From assembly GCF_014851395.1 (NCBI RefSeq), contig NW_024044459.1, forward strand, positions 3,632,112-3,696,111: a stretch of 64,000 nucleotides of DNA, written 5' to 3'. The notes under the pieces are model-generated. The model worked only from the letters and a program-made list of their open reading frames with translations. It searched no databases and was not told the origin of the DNA. Each line of letters begins with the position of its first letter. Position 1 is the first letter of the stretch. This document shows positions 33,773-44,470 of the stretch, piece by piece. The translations under genes were made by a program, and so were the position numbers. Source of the DNA: Micropterus salmoides (taxonomy: Eukaryota; Chordata; Actinopteri; Centrarchiformes; Centrarchidae).

Positions 33773-34731
33773 TGTGGTGGATGGATGGAACCAGAGACAC
33801 AGAGAGAGAAAGAAGCTGATGCAGCGTAAGTGCAGCAGAGGATATTGCACTCAAAGACACAACACGGGGACCCTGAGAGATTGAGTTTCAAAGTGTGAAA
33901 AAGAGTGGAGGATTTCCCGGCCGATCCACTTCCGCAGTGCAGACCATCCAAAAACAGTCAGCAGTGGTCAAGCCAGGATATGACTCATAAATTTACACAG
34001 TAGCACATTATTTGACAGGTCGTCTAGATCCCAATATACTGTGTTATGGTATCACTTACTCTTAAGACATGCTTAACAAAGGGTTTATATTATAAAATTA
34101 AAATAAGTTATTAATAAATAATGTATTAATACATTACAGATCAGTAATATGCCATTAATAAGAAAACATTTTGTTTGCCACATTGCTAAAAAACAAGATG
34201 AAGATTTAATGATTAATTGTAATATTATCTTATACATTCATCATTTAATAATTTGGTTACAAAACAGTAAAAAAAAAAATTAAAACAATTTCCAAGAACC
34301 CAAGGTGACATTTTCGTATCATATCTTTTAAAACAAAGAAGAAGAAGAATCCAAAACCCAAAATATTTCATTTAAAGTGATATAAAACAGAGAAAAGCAT
34401 TTAGTCCTCATATTTGAGACCCTGGTACCAGCAAACGTTTGGTGTTTTCCCTTGACAAATAGTGGAAAGGATTTAGATATCAAAAGTGTTATTGGACAAC
34501 TTTTTGTTGATTGACTAATAGATTACATCACTCCACTAAAATGGATGATAACAAAAGAATAAATTTCAGACATGTCATGTCGATTTGTTTTTTAATATTT
34601 AAAAAAAACAAACAAATATTACAGTCAGAGGCTGACAACACTATGTGCACATGCAGCTACCTGACATGGGGTCTTGAGCCTTTGGTTGAGAAACTGTATT
34701 AATCCATGCAGAGGCGGAAGTACCATGCAAA

Positions 34732-34738
<7 letters not shown>
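33773..34738. other. Gene-free sequence with a diverged AT-rich repeat
   Basis: 34040-34245 is rich in TTAATAAATAATG-like words and probably belongs to the same TTAATAA-rich family as 13985-14225. The remainder is unique. Confidence 0.4.

Positions 34739-34766
<28 letters not shown>
34739..34766. repeat. (GT)n microsatellite
   Basis: About 28 bases of GT, then a TTGTGT interruption. Confidence 0.95.
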
Positions 34767-34769
<3 letters not shown>

Positions 34770-36060
34770 TGTATCATTTCCTTACATTTACAAAGTTCTT
34801 TAAAAAAACACAAAATATCTTTTATTAGTAGTAGTCTTTCAGTTTTAGTCTTTAAAGTCACCATTGAATGTGAAGGCTCTCTTGCACCATCTCTTGCTCT
34901 TTGTATTTTGAATTGATTGAATTGTAATCATTTTATTATAATTATTATTGCACTCTGTCTAAACTCTTACATGCCTAATTACTAAACCAAATTCAGTTTA
35001 TTGCAACTATAGACTTCAGATTCCACTTCACATTAACATGTACAGCTGGCCTGTTAGTTTGTCTCTGGGTCCAGAGGAGGTGTGACGTGGTCAGTTGAGG
35101 ACACTATCCCTCTGCCATCAACAGAGGGCGCTAGGACTCAATATGTGGATCCACCTAAATTGAGCTAGAAAACATGTTTTCACTAGATTAATATTTGATG
35201 TGAAAATCTCTATCAAAAAAATCCTAAACCAATGGGTTAAATCTGATAGCATAAAATAAATTCAAAAATTTGGACATGTGGATTTCCACTTATATGACAT
35301 CTAGACATCTACCAGGATTCACTTAAGGTGGATCAATCATTTGTTGGTTTAAGGGGGGGATCCAGTTGCTCAGATGCAGCAAAATCACATTTTCAAAAAA
35401 AAAAGCAAGATCACAGACATCCACTCTCTGGTGCCAACACTCAGCAAACCAGCAGCATTACCATACGGCGCAGCTCCAACATGTGTAACCAAACAGTCAA
35501 ATCCCAGAGACGGTGTTTTATGATCTGTTTGATAACTTGTGTGAAACAGCATTCCCTGTTCATTTATAAATCCTTGGTAATCCCCGAGAGGTAGTGACAG
35601 CTGATTTAGAGATGCTCTGGGCTCTGTTGGTGAAGATAAACTGATGTACTTTCTAGCAACGAGGTCTGCCGAAGGCCCGGAGAGCCTAAATCACTCTTTA
35701 AGGAGACAGGGAGCCTTGGCGTCACCGAGGGTCATGGGTGTTTCAGGTCCACAGGCCAGCCCATACCACATGAGCTTCATACACTCTGTCCACACTACAG
35801 TGTCTGCAGCGGGTGGACAGAGAGTTTCTCCAAAACGTTTCCTGCAGGAAAGAAAGGGAGATAATTCATACATCTAATGGGAGCCATAAATCCCTGTATT
35901 AACTTCACCACACCACATAGAAGGACCCGGCCCAGGGAAATAAGAGACAGATGAGGGAAAGGAAGAAAAGCAACATTAATTAAAAGGTAGAGGAAGAGAG
36001 AAAGGGGTTGGGTGGTGTGTGTGGTCAAGAGAAGACAACAAAACGAGGAGGAAAGATCTG
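34767..36060. other. Gene-free sequence with a CTCF-like site
   Basis: CAACAGAGGGCGCTAGG at 35119-35135 resembles the vertebrate CTCF core. The rest shows no exon or named repeat. 35930-36055 is purine-rich. Confidence 0.4.
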
Positions 36061-36365
36061 GGTTCATATGGAGACGTAATCCAGACAATCAGGAGGGGGG
36101 TGGGGGGCACCACAAAGGGAGACAGGGTAGAGGGGACTAAGGGGTGATGGTGGGCCGCGGTGAAGGGGTGAGACAGGAGGCAAGAGGTGCCTGGTGGCAG
36201 GGCCTGGGCCTGGGTGGTGCGGCGCTAACAGGCCCCCGGGGACCCAGCGCTGCAGGACCATATGGGGAGCAGTGAAAGGGAGAGGAGCAGCGGGAGCCCC
36301 GGGCTGACAAGCCACCGCTGCCCCTGCTTCAGCTGTTCCCCTGGAGCCCCGGGGACCTGGGGATT
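36061..36365. other. GC-rich unique block
   Basis: This is one of the most GC-rich parts of the window, with GGCCCCCGGGGACC near 36231 and GAGCCCCGGGGACCTGG near 36344. Frames are open on both strands because of composition. No domain or convincing splice signal is seen. It lies directly before the CA higher-order array. Confidence 0.35.
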
Positions 36366-36398
36366 AGAGGCATACAACAAAGACAACACATACAGGAC

Positions 36399-36454
<56 letters not shown>

Positions 36455-36603
36455 GGAGTCCATCCACTTTTAGTACAACAAAGACAGGTACACACTGGCA
36501 CACACACAGTCATATAAACTTATTCAGACACAATGGATGCCAAAATAAAGCAGAAAGCCTGGAGTCCATCTACTTATGGTCTGCACCAAAGACAACACAA
36601 AAC

Positions 36604-36664
<61 letters not shown>

Positions 36665-36811
36665 GACACAGTGCCAGTAGAAAGTGGCAAGGCCAAATTC
36701 AATCCACTTACAGTCTAAATGATGGGTGCCATACAAAGTCTACACAATACACACAACCCGCAGGTACAGCCAGGCTCACATGCGCGCGCACACACACACA
36801 CACACACACAA
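36366..36811. repeat. Higher-order array of three units, each ending in (CA)n
   Basis: Three CA tracts (36400-36450, 36605-36660, 36789-36811) are spaced about 205 and 184 bases apart. Each is preceded by related sequence: ACAACAAAGACAACACAT, CACCAAAGACAACACAAAAC and CATACAAAGTCTACACAATA. Between the tracts, GGAGTCCATCCACTTTTAGT (36457) recurs as GGAGTCCATCTACTTATGGT (36562) and more weakly as TCAATCCACTTACAGTCT (36699). It is a diverged tandem triplication of a unit carrying a microsatellite. The 184-codon plus frame through it is a repeat artefact. Confidence 0.8.
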
Positions 36812-38345
36812 CGTAAGCTCATATTGGATACAGCAGCAAGCCACTTCTGGTATGAGGAAAGGATGCTGCATACTCTGCACACATACATACATGTGCACAC
36901 ACAATCACTTAAAGGATTATTTGAGTTACCATTTCCATCACTGATAGTAACATTGTATACACCAAGTTAATTGCTGAGATCTGGAAATGTGGTGACATTG
37001 CAAAAAAAAGTCATGGGGACACAAGCCATCAGACGATCAATGGAAAGGTCAAGCTGAAAGTTGGTCTTTAAATTGTGACGGATGTGCTTTACAAACAGTT
37101 TCAGTTATCATTTTACAGATCGCTTTTGTTTTCCCTTCCCTTCACCTGGCTTGGTAAAACTCTTACCTGTACCGTCAGGCTCTGTGCAGCCATGTTACTG
37201 CATTCTCAGATTTTGGCAATTAATTTGGTATAATATAATATAATATAATAAATATAATATAATAATAATAATTTTGGATACCCACAGATGCGTATTCCAC
37301 AAACAAATACTGAGCAGTTTAAACACATGTATAACAGTTTTTTTTTAAATATTAATATGAAATATATAGATTTTTAACTTCATCTTCACAGATCTGATCA
37401 TCTTTCCAGAAGCTTCCTGTGTTTGAAATGTTCCATTCTTCTGTATCTATTTACAGATTGTTAAATATGTATGCACAGATCTCCTGATACTTTTGCATGT
37501 GAAGTTTTGAGACTTTTTTAAAGCTCTCAAGCGCCACACAGATCTATAAATGCAAGCTACATTTAAGTACTGGTGGAAAACCAGTATCTGGGCTTTTGCT
37601 GAATATGTGTGTAATTTCAAAGTGGGAAAGACGTTTTTCTAAATAGACAAATTAAATATATAGTTTAAAAAGTTATTGCTAGGTGGTGGACTTCTTCTGC
37701 TGGGAAAACAGCCAGCCCACTGAATTTGAGCAGGGGTTAGAGTGGGGTTAGCCCTGGGGTTCCAGGGGCCAAACCGGTGTTTTGAGCACCCCAATTTGTG
37801 CACATAGCATTGTACACATTCGTGAATCTTATTTGTAGATCATGCATTACACATTTGTGACCAATTTAAATCTAATTTCACTCCATGCTACACAGATAAG
37901 GATTTGATCATTTCATGTAGGAACTGTTCTGATGTCTCTGAGTAGCTGTCAAATATATGTCAAATTAAGCAATTTTGAGTATTAATATCTCAAAATCTTG
38001 ATCTTTTATCTCCTATAAAGCAATAACTTATCTTATGTACATAACAGTCCAGAAACGTCATAGGCTAAACACTCAATATACAACAGACACAGTGGCATTA
38101 GAGGCTTGCAATCCCAGCATCCATTGACTTTTGCCTAAGTACAGTATATAACTTCCTATGGTATAAAAGAAAAACATGGAAAAGACAACTTTTAAGCCAC
38201 CTGCTCTGGCAAGCTGACAAGTCCCTGTCAAGCCCACAACCAAACTTTCAACTTAATGTACTCTTCCCGAAAACTCTACCTTGTGATCAAGCTGGTGAAA
38301 ACTACCTGCCTCGATCAAATAAGGGAGTGGGGTAGTGTGTGTGTG
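36812..38345. other. AT-rich gene-free sequence
   Basis: A TATAA-rich simple stretch lies at 37228-37272. 36930-36980 resembles 29860-29910. No gene or named repeat is seen. Confidence 0.45.
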
Positions 38346-38370
38346 CGTTTGTGTGTGTGTGTGTGTGTGG
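38336..38370. repeat. Short (GT)n microsatellite
   Basis: An imperfect GT run of about 33 bases with one GCGTTT interruption. Confidence 0.9.
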
Positions 38371-39033
38371 GACAAAATCGGAAGCTTCACAATGCTGCTA
38401 AATCTACCCCATGGCAGCGAGTACCTGCTGCCTGCTATCTCCGTCCCTCCTGTAGCCCGAGGCCATGAAAGCAGCCTTGGCTAACATTAGGTTGCATTTC
38501 CTAGGGCTCAGTGAAACAGAGTACCACCTGTCCTCCTCTAATAACACAAAAAGTAGCTTTTCCCTCCTCTCCGTCTTCCATCTTCAGAAAGACAATGAGC
38601 CACTGCCTCTTTTGCAGTGTGCATTGAGGTCGGGCTGATGGGCAAACCATCCTTCAGGCTCAGGAGGAGGAAGAGGGGAGGGGGGAAAGTCAGTGGTAGC
38701 ACCTGCAGTGTCACAGCCTGGCCTGCCTGTCAACCGACCAACCAACCAGCCTCCAATCCATCCCAGTCATTGTATTGCTTGTCTGCCATTGAGTCTTGAG
38801 TCTTCTCCCAATTCCCCCAGTTCAACTCGGGATGACAAACAGCTAATTAATTTCCCTGACGCCAGGAAAAGCAAGACTCAAGCTGGGGAGGAAGACTGCC
38901 TTTAGCAAAAAAGAAGTGGAAGTGGAGAGATTAATTCATGAAGCTCGTTTTTTTTCTCCTGGTAGCATTTGCATGAGGAGCTCTGGCTGTGGACTTAAGT
39001 ATGTGCTGTCCTCTCCTCTCTCTCTTCCTCTTT
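38371..39033. other. Gene-free sequence
   Basis: Unique sequence with an AACC-type patch (38736-38748). 38830-39000 is even in composition with CAGCTAATTAATTTCC near 38840, a possible homeodomain cluster. Nothing definitive. Confidence 0.4.
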
Positions 39034-39059
39034 ACACACACACACACACACACACACAC
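39034..39059. repeat. (AC)13 microsatellite
   Basis: A 26-base AC run following a CT-rich stretch. Confidence 0.95.
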
Positions 39060-39119
39060 CTCTAATTCACATTCAACCTCCTCCTTGTCTGCATTTTCCT
39101 CAACTTTAGCCTTTGGCTC

Positions 39120-40060
39120 TCTCCCTATACAGTGACCTCATACATCAATATGAACCAAAATGCATACATTAGACTCATTAAAAGTCATGTTAAATCCACT
39201 ATATTCACAAGAATTAAGAGGCAAAACAATCCGAGGACAAGGAATGTGGCTTTAGCCTTTATTAGCCACAGTATGAACTCCACTTTACCTGTTGAGCTGT
39301 AGGGAGAATAATATGTAGATTTAATAAAACAACAATTTCACCCCTAGAAGCCGGCAGATAAAGTTGTCAAACAAAAGCAGTGTTTATATGCATTTTTAAA
39401 ATCTGGTCTTTTATCATCTGATAGAGATAAACATCTCAAACCTTTCCTGTTTTTCTTAAAATGAGAGAAGTAACTGATTCAGTGAGGCGATTGATCTCAT
39501 TATGCCAATGCTGACTAGATGGTCATTACATCACAGCCCTGTTTGCTCCACTGCTTTATCCGTATGAAGATGTATTGAATTCAATTCCTCTGCTCAGCAG
39601 ATATAGAGAAGATGTCTCCATTTCCAGTCTGTCACATGAAACAGGCCATTATTAGTTTTACACTCAAAATGATGTACGGAAAGGTTACTTTAGTGAAACG
39701 ATTGCCCCTTTATATTTAACAAGTACATATATCATAAAGCAATCGGAGGGCAATAATCGTTCATCATTATTGAGACAACGACACTGCTTTGGGGACCTGG
39801 CAGGAGAATGGAAAACAGATTTCCTTCAGGCTGGGGCGGAGGTGTTGGAGGCTCTGTTCATGCTGCATCAGAAAGAGGATAAAATCTGATTTTTACTCAC
39901 ATGTCGTACAGATTTAATGTTTTCTAATCAGCGTGAACTGCAAAATGCCTCAGCAATCTGAACACTTGAATTGGAATTTCCCTGTATTCCTATGACAAAG
40001 TAGGTCTGATGCTTTTGTCATTCATCTGAAACAACTGTCTATCTCTGTTTTAACATTCAG
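39120..40060. promoter_or_regulatory. Repeat-free block, candidate conserved non-coding element cluster
   Basis: About 900 bases without simple repeats, transposon words or long frames, and with many ATTA/TAATC words. Examples are GAGGGCAATAATCGTTCATC near 39747, GTTTTCTAATCAGCG near 39919 and CCATTATTAGTTTTAC near 39647. This is the texture typical of vertebrate developmental enhancers. Conservation is not shown here; it is a prediction. Confidence 0.3.
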
Positions 40061-41370
40061 CCAGGGCCATAGCTGCCACTGCAGTTGTTTCTAGCAACCT
40101 GGGGGGAGTTTATGTTCTAAAATTCTATATTTTATAGGCTGATTCCAGTCTAAAAATGTTTTAAAATGTAACTACTTTTACACAAACAATTTAAATATTT
40201 AATCAAACAGACGTCAACAGAATAAATAAAATGTTCTTTTTACAGATTTTTTTTTTCACCTTGGTTTTGTACAAATTGAACAATTGCAATATAACATGAG
40301 ATTTGTAGAGGTGCTGGTTGATTTTTTTTTTTACTGTTGGACTAGTTTTTTAGCTCCTTAACAATACCTTAGCCATATTTTATTTGCCAAAATCATGATC
40401 TTCCCCTAACCTTAAGGTTTTGTGTTTGTGAGAATGGAGCGAGTGTGTCCCAGCATTTGTGTGTATGCATGTGTGTGTGTCACAGTCCCTGAGTGTAAGG
40501 TGAGAGGGTTGTTGTGCTCTGTGTTTTATTACGCTCCCGTCTGCATCTGAGCCAGACTTTTAATTGCGGTAGTGGCAGTGGGAGGGGCTGCTGGGGTGGC
40601 TCGTCATCCTGCTGCTGCGAGCTGGGAGGCTGGGAGTCAGGGCAGGTCCTGATCCCCTCCCCGGGGCCCTGGGGCCCAGCAAACTGTCACCTCTTCCTCC
40701 TGACGCTGCACACCTGAGGCTCCCGGCGCTGCTGCCATGCACCCCCCACCCCCCACCTACACTACACCCTCCCCCTCACCTCCTCTCCAGCCTTGCACCC
40801 GACAGCCTTGCTGACATTATACAGCTCACAACGTCTGTCCATACACGTCTGGTGATCAATAGACTTGACTCGGAGCACATCGACGCTGGCATCGGCCTCA
40901 TTGATCACATCCAGCCTCCATGGTTGGGTTTTCAAAGATAATTGGGCCCAGGAACCTGCCTCCTTATGAGTGACAGTGGGCAGAAATGATAATCAACTGG
41001 ACCCAGTCCAAGTACAATTCCAGTAGGACTGGCTGGACTCAAGGTAGACAGCAGGGTTTACTATTTTTCCGATCTTTTAAGCTGTAGCCTCCAACAGCCA
41101 TTCAGGCATCATAAATACTGTATGTATGGCTATTGATATAACACACCGTCTGACACTATGTGGAAGGACCACAATCAAAAATGGGAGTTTTATGATAAAT
41201 TCCAATCAATCTGTGACTATAAATAACAACTTAATAATTTCTCTGAGAACCAAGGCATTGATGTAATACTTACTGAAGGGGAGAAGTGCTACAATAACCA
41301 GATACCAAAAATATCCTCCCCCTGGACACTTGGTCCCCTCTTAAATTGAGTGTCTGAGAGATGATGTAAG
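40061..41370. other. Gene-free sequence including a GC-rich patch
   Basis: 40550-40800 is GC-rich, with a 60-codon minus frame and a 67-codon plus frame that have no domain, and a C-rich stretch at 40741-40780. 40380-40420 carries one unit of the AAACCATGATC-type repeat. The rest is unique. Confidence 0.4.
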
Positions 41371-41560
41371 GCTTTAATAAAAGGCCAGGCTGCTGATATT
41401 GATATTCATTATTACATGGCCTACGCTAACCCCATTATGTTCCCATTAGGGTTAATAACATATACAGCTAGCTCATTTGTTTCATTTAGCCATTCTGCAT
41501 ATACAAAATTAAATGACACTGGATGGTGACAAAAGGAGACAGAGTGGTTTCACTTGATTT
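41371..41560. promoter_or_regulatory. Candidate conserved non-coding element
   Basis: The sequence is even, repeat-free and rich in homeodomain- and octamer-like words: GATATTCATTATTACATGGC near 41401, CATTAGGGTTAATAACATAT near 41444 and TTCTGCATATACAAAATTAA near 41491. The call is inference from texture. Confidence 0.3.
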
Positions 41561-42465
41561 GTGCACATTTTCAACACGTGACACCGTTTCAAAGGTTTTA
41601 AGAGAAAGAAGAGTCATCTGAATATCAAAAGAGATCTATGGAGGATAATGAGAGTACTAAATCAATATTTCATATGCGAGATTTATAGTGTATTGTGTGT
41701 CAAGCAGTTCTTTTTTCTCCTGACACAAATTCTTAGCTGCTTTCCAGCAGGTAGCCACAACACAGGTTCAGCAGCACTAGAATAGCTTTGTGAGGTAGTG
41801 ATGTAGCTGGTGAATTGGGTGAACGACGGCGAGCCCAGGGCATAGGCCTACATATTCAGAGAGAAGAGGGCTCAACCTGCTTTTGGAGGATGAAGGCTGC
41901 TAAAAATAAGCCAGAAAAGCTGAAATCACAGACTGAGAGAGAGAAAGAGAAAGAGAAAGAGGAGGAGCTGCCATCAGCAGGCTGGGCTGGGTTTGCCCCT
42001 CGCTGATTTAAGCCAGAAAGCTCCCACATCTCGACTGTGGCCCCCTCTGCCCCTGCTGCCCCATCTCTGAGCCCAAACCCCCTGTGAGATGCTGTGCCCC
42101 TGTGCTCAGGCTGTCAGGCCAGCACACCAGCTCGCTACCGAGAGGCATTATGCTAATGGAGGGGCCTCCTTCCCTCTCTCCCTCTCTCCCTCTCTCCGCG
42201 GCCCTTCACTGCTCAGTGGATCGGCTTGCCTTAGGGCCCTGCTGCTTGTTTTGACAGAGCATCCCCTGATAGTTGGGATTAGTCCAGCTTGTTTGGCTAA
42301 ACTAGGAGAGGGGGATCTTAGGCTACTTTGAGTTTTTGGAGCTCCGCTGGAGCCAGATGCCTCCTGCTTTTATCCCCACCAGGAGAGGGCCTGCACCCCC
42401 CAAGGCCTGCCTACAGCCATGGGCAGCCATAACCATCCAGGCAGTGTCAGGACCCATACTGCACA

Positions 42466-42468
<3 letters not shown>
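41561..42468. other. Gene-free sequence with GA and CT simple patches
   Basis: An imperfect (GAGAAA)n patch lies at 41934-41961 and a (CCTCTCT)n patch at 42170-42198. 42000-42170 is GC-rich and includes TTATGCTAATGGAG near 42147 (octamer-like). Confidence 0.45.
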
Positions 42469-42513
<45 letters not shown>

Positions 42514-42516
42514 CAC
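42469..42516. repeat. (AC)n microsatellite
   Basis: About 48 bases of AC with one ACGC interruption. Confidence 0.97.
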
Positions 42517-43205
42517 TGCTCATACCATATCCAGAAGACAAAGTATTCACAGTACATAAATAGTCATGCAAAAACCTGAGAAAAGAAGGCAGATGCAACC
42601 CACAACCATCATAAGCCTCCTGCAGTGCAACCTGGAGATACAGCAAGAGTTGTACCATGTTCCAAGTCAGAAACCTAAAAATCCATAACAAACCGTTTGA
42701 CAAACAATAAAAATAGCTAAAGCATTATAGTGATTGTTTGATTCTATCATTCTGGTTGCAGTATTCCTGGCAGGATAGAGGATAAAACACCAGGGTCCCG
42801 GTGCTTCCCAGGGAAACCTTACATGAGGAAGTGCTGTTTTACGGCTACATTCCTGCTCTACATTAATGGAGGCGTCGGGCTCCTATCCCTTTGAGAGAGG
42901 CTTGAACCTCTCTATTAAAGTGGCTGACCTGTGGTCGGCGGTTCAAACAGCCGGTATGCACATTAACGTCACATTCCCAGCGTTAGCGTCTGAAGAAGGA
43001 GGAAAAGAGAATAAATAAAAGGAGGTGGAGTGATCTCCCTTTCAGCAGCCGTCCCCAACAGGAGGCCCACACTATATTTTATTCACTAATGTCAGGTGGG
43101 TTCAGGCACACTCAGGGTCATGCTCAGACTGGCCTGCTCCACTGTTTTCATCAAGGTCAGCTAGATGAAAAATAGAGCTATCCCCCTGTTAGATCGACTG
43201 CAAAA
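42517..43205. other. Unique gene-free sequence
   Basis: No repeat word is recognisable. 42820-43010 is even and GC-moderate (for example TACATTAATGGAGGCGTCGG near 42858) and could be conserved non-coding sequence. Confidence 0.35.
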
Positions 43206-43228
43206 CACTGCTGCTGAGGCAAAATGCA

Positions 43229-43735
43229 CAGAGAGGAAGATTTAAGAGGAGGAGAGTAGAAGAAAGGAAGGGAAAGAAAGGGAATGAGAAGGAGAGAAAC
43301 GGAGAGGACAGTGAAATAAGGGAAAAGTAAGGTCAATGAAGAAAAGGAAGGGAAAGGAGAGGAAAGTGAAGGACAAAAGGAGACAACCAGTTTTAAAAGG
43401 AGAGGAAAAGAAGGGATGGCATAAATGTAAGGGACAGGAATGAACATATTACGGTGAAAGAAGAAATCAGGAATAGCAAGCAAGGAAATAGAAGTTAAGG
43501 GCAAATTTGAGCTGAATTGGAGTGGGGAAAAAAGATGATGATTTTTCAGAAATGAAAAAAGTGGAAGAAGAAAAAGGAAGAGACAAAACACAAGAGATGT
43601 TAGGAGAGGAAGAATGAAGACGGGACAATCGATGAGAAAAAAAGAGAAGAGCAGAGAAAAGATGAGGTGATGGAGGAGAGGAAAGAGGAAGAAGAAAGTG
43701 AGAGAAAAAAAGGAGAGGAGAGGAGGGTCTCAGGA
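43229..43735. repeat. Long polypurine tract
   Basis: About 500 bases in which the plus strand is overwhelmingly A and G, with irregular GGAGA, GAAAG and GGAAGG words and only scattered pyrimidines. It is not a clean microsatellite. The 137-codon minus frame (43591 to 43178), rich in Phe, Ser, Leu and Pro, is a direct result of this bias. Confidence 0.9.
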
Positions 43736-44470
43736 GGGCCGGGTCACGGAGGCCCAGGGGTGATGTCAGCCTATTAAACTGATTTCACAGGTTCCTTTAA
43801 CGAAGCCTCTGGCATGTTAAAGGGCAGGAAGCATCCTATTTCAGCCTTTTCTTCCCCTCCCCTTTAAAGCAGAGCGAGTGCGGGACTTATCGACAGCTCC
43901 TGACAAACAGGCGTGAAGGAGGGCAGCTGCTGGGGCACTCCTCTCAGGACCCAAAACACAAGGTATTCAGCGGCAGACCTGCTGATCTTCAAACCCCAGC
44001 CGAAGTCCATCTCCTCGCTCCGTGCTGCCCCGACAGAAACCTGATCCTGACTGTTGAGCAACAAGGTCTGACGGATGAAGGGTTATTACAGGCTGACACT
44101 GCTGTTGATATTATTGAAGGGAGTATGGTGGGAGGAGAGTTTGCACTTTATTGTTTTCAAGAACAAAAGTCTTAAATTCATACTCTTGTTCATTAAATGA
44201 CACTACTGGAAGATGTAGACAATGGTCTCCCTGCTCTGCAGCGCAGTTCAGTTTTATTTCCCAGCACTCTCAAGACTACAGTTTTAGCCACAACACACAA
44301 CATGTAAAATAATGCTCCAGTAATATTAAAACAAGCTCACAACAGTTTATGACAAATATTATGACAGTAGCCATGTGGAAATTGGATTGTGGAACTACAC
44401 AAACAGCATAACAGCAAACTATAATTTCTGAAATCGTCAGATTGCGTCGCCAATTAATTGGACATGGTGA
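43736..44470. other. Unique gene-free sequence
   Basis: 43740-44060 is GC-richer and repeat-free. A minus frame of 66 codons (44064 to 43864) has no recognised domain. It could be conserved non-coding DNA. Confidence 0.35.

Noticed and set aside
36262..36816. Longest plus-strand open frame (184 codons)
   Set aside because: Most of it is His-Thr from CA microsatellites; no complex domain outside them.
43178..43591. 137-codon minus-strand frame
   Set aside because: Produced by the polypurine tract; low-complexity Phe/Leu/Ser/Pro sequence.
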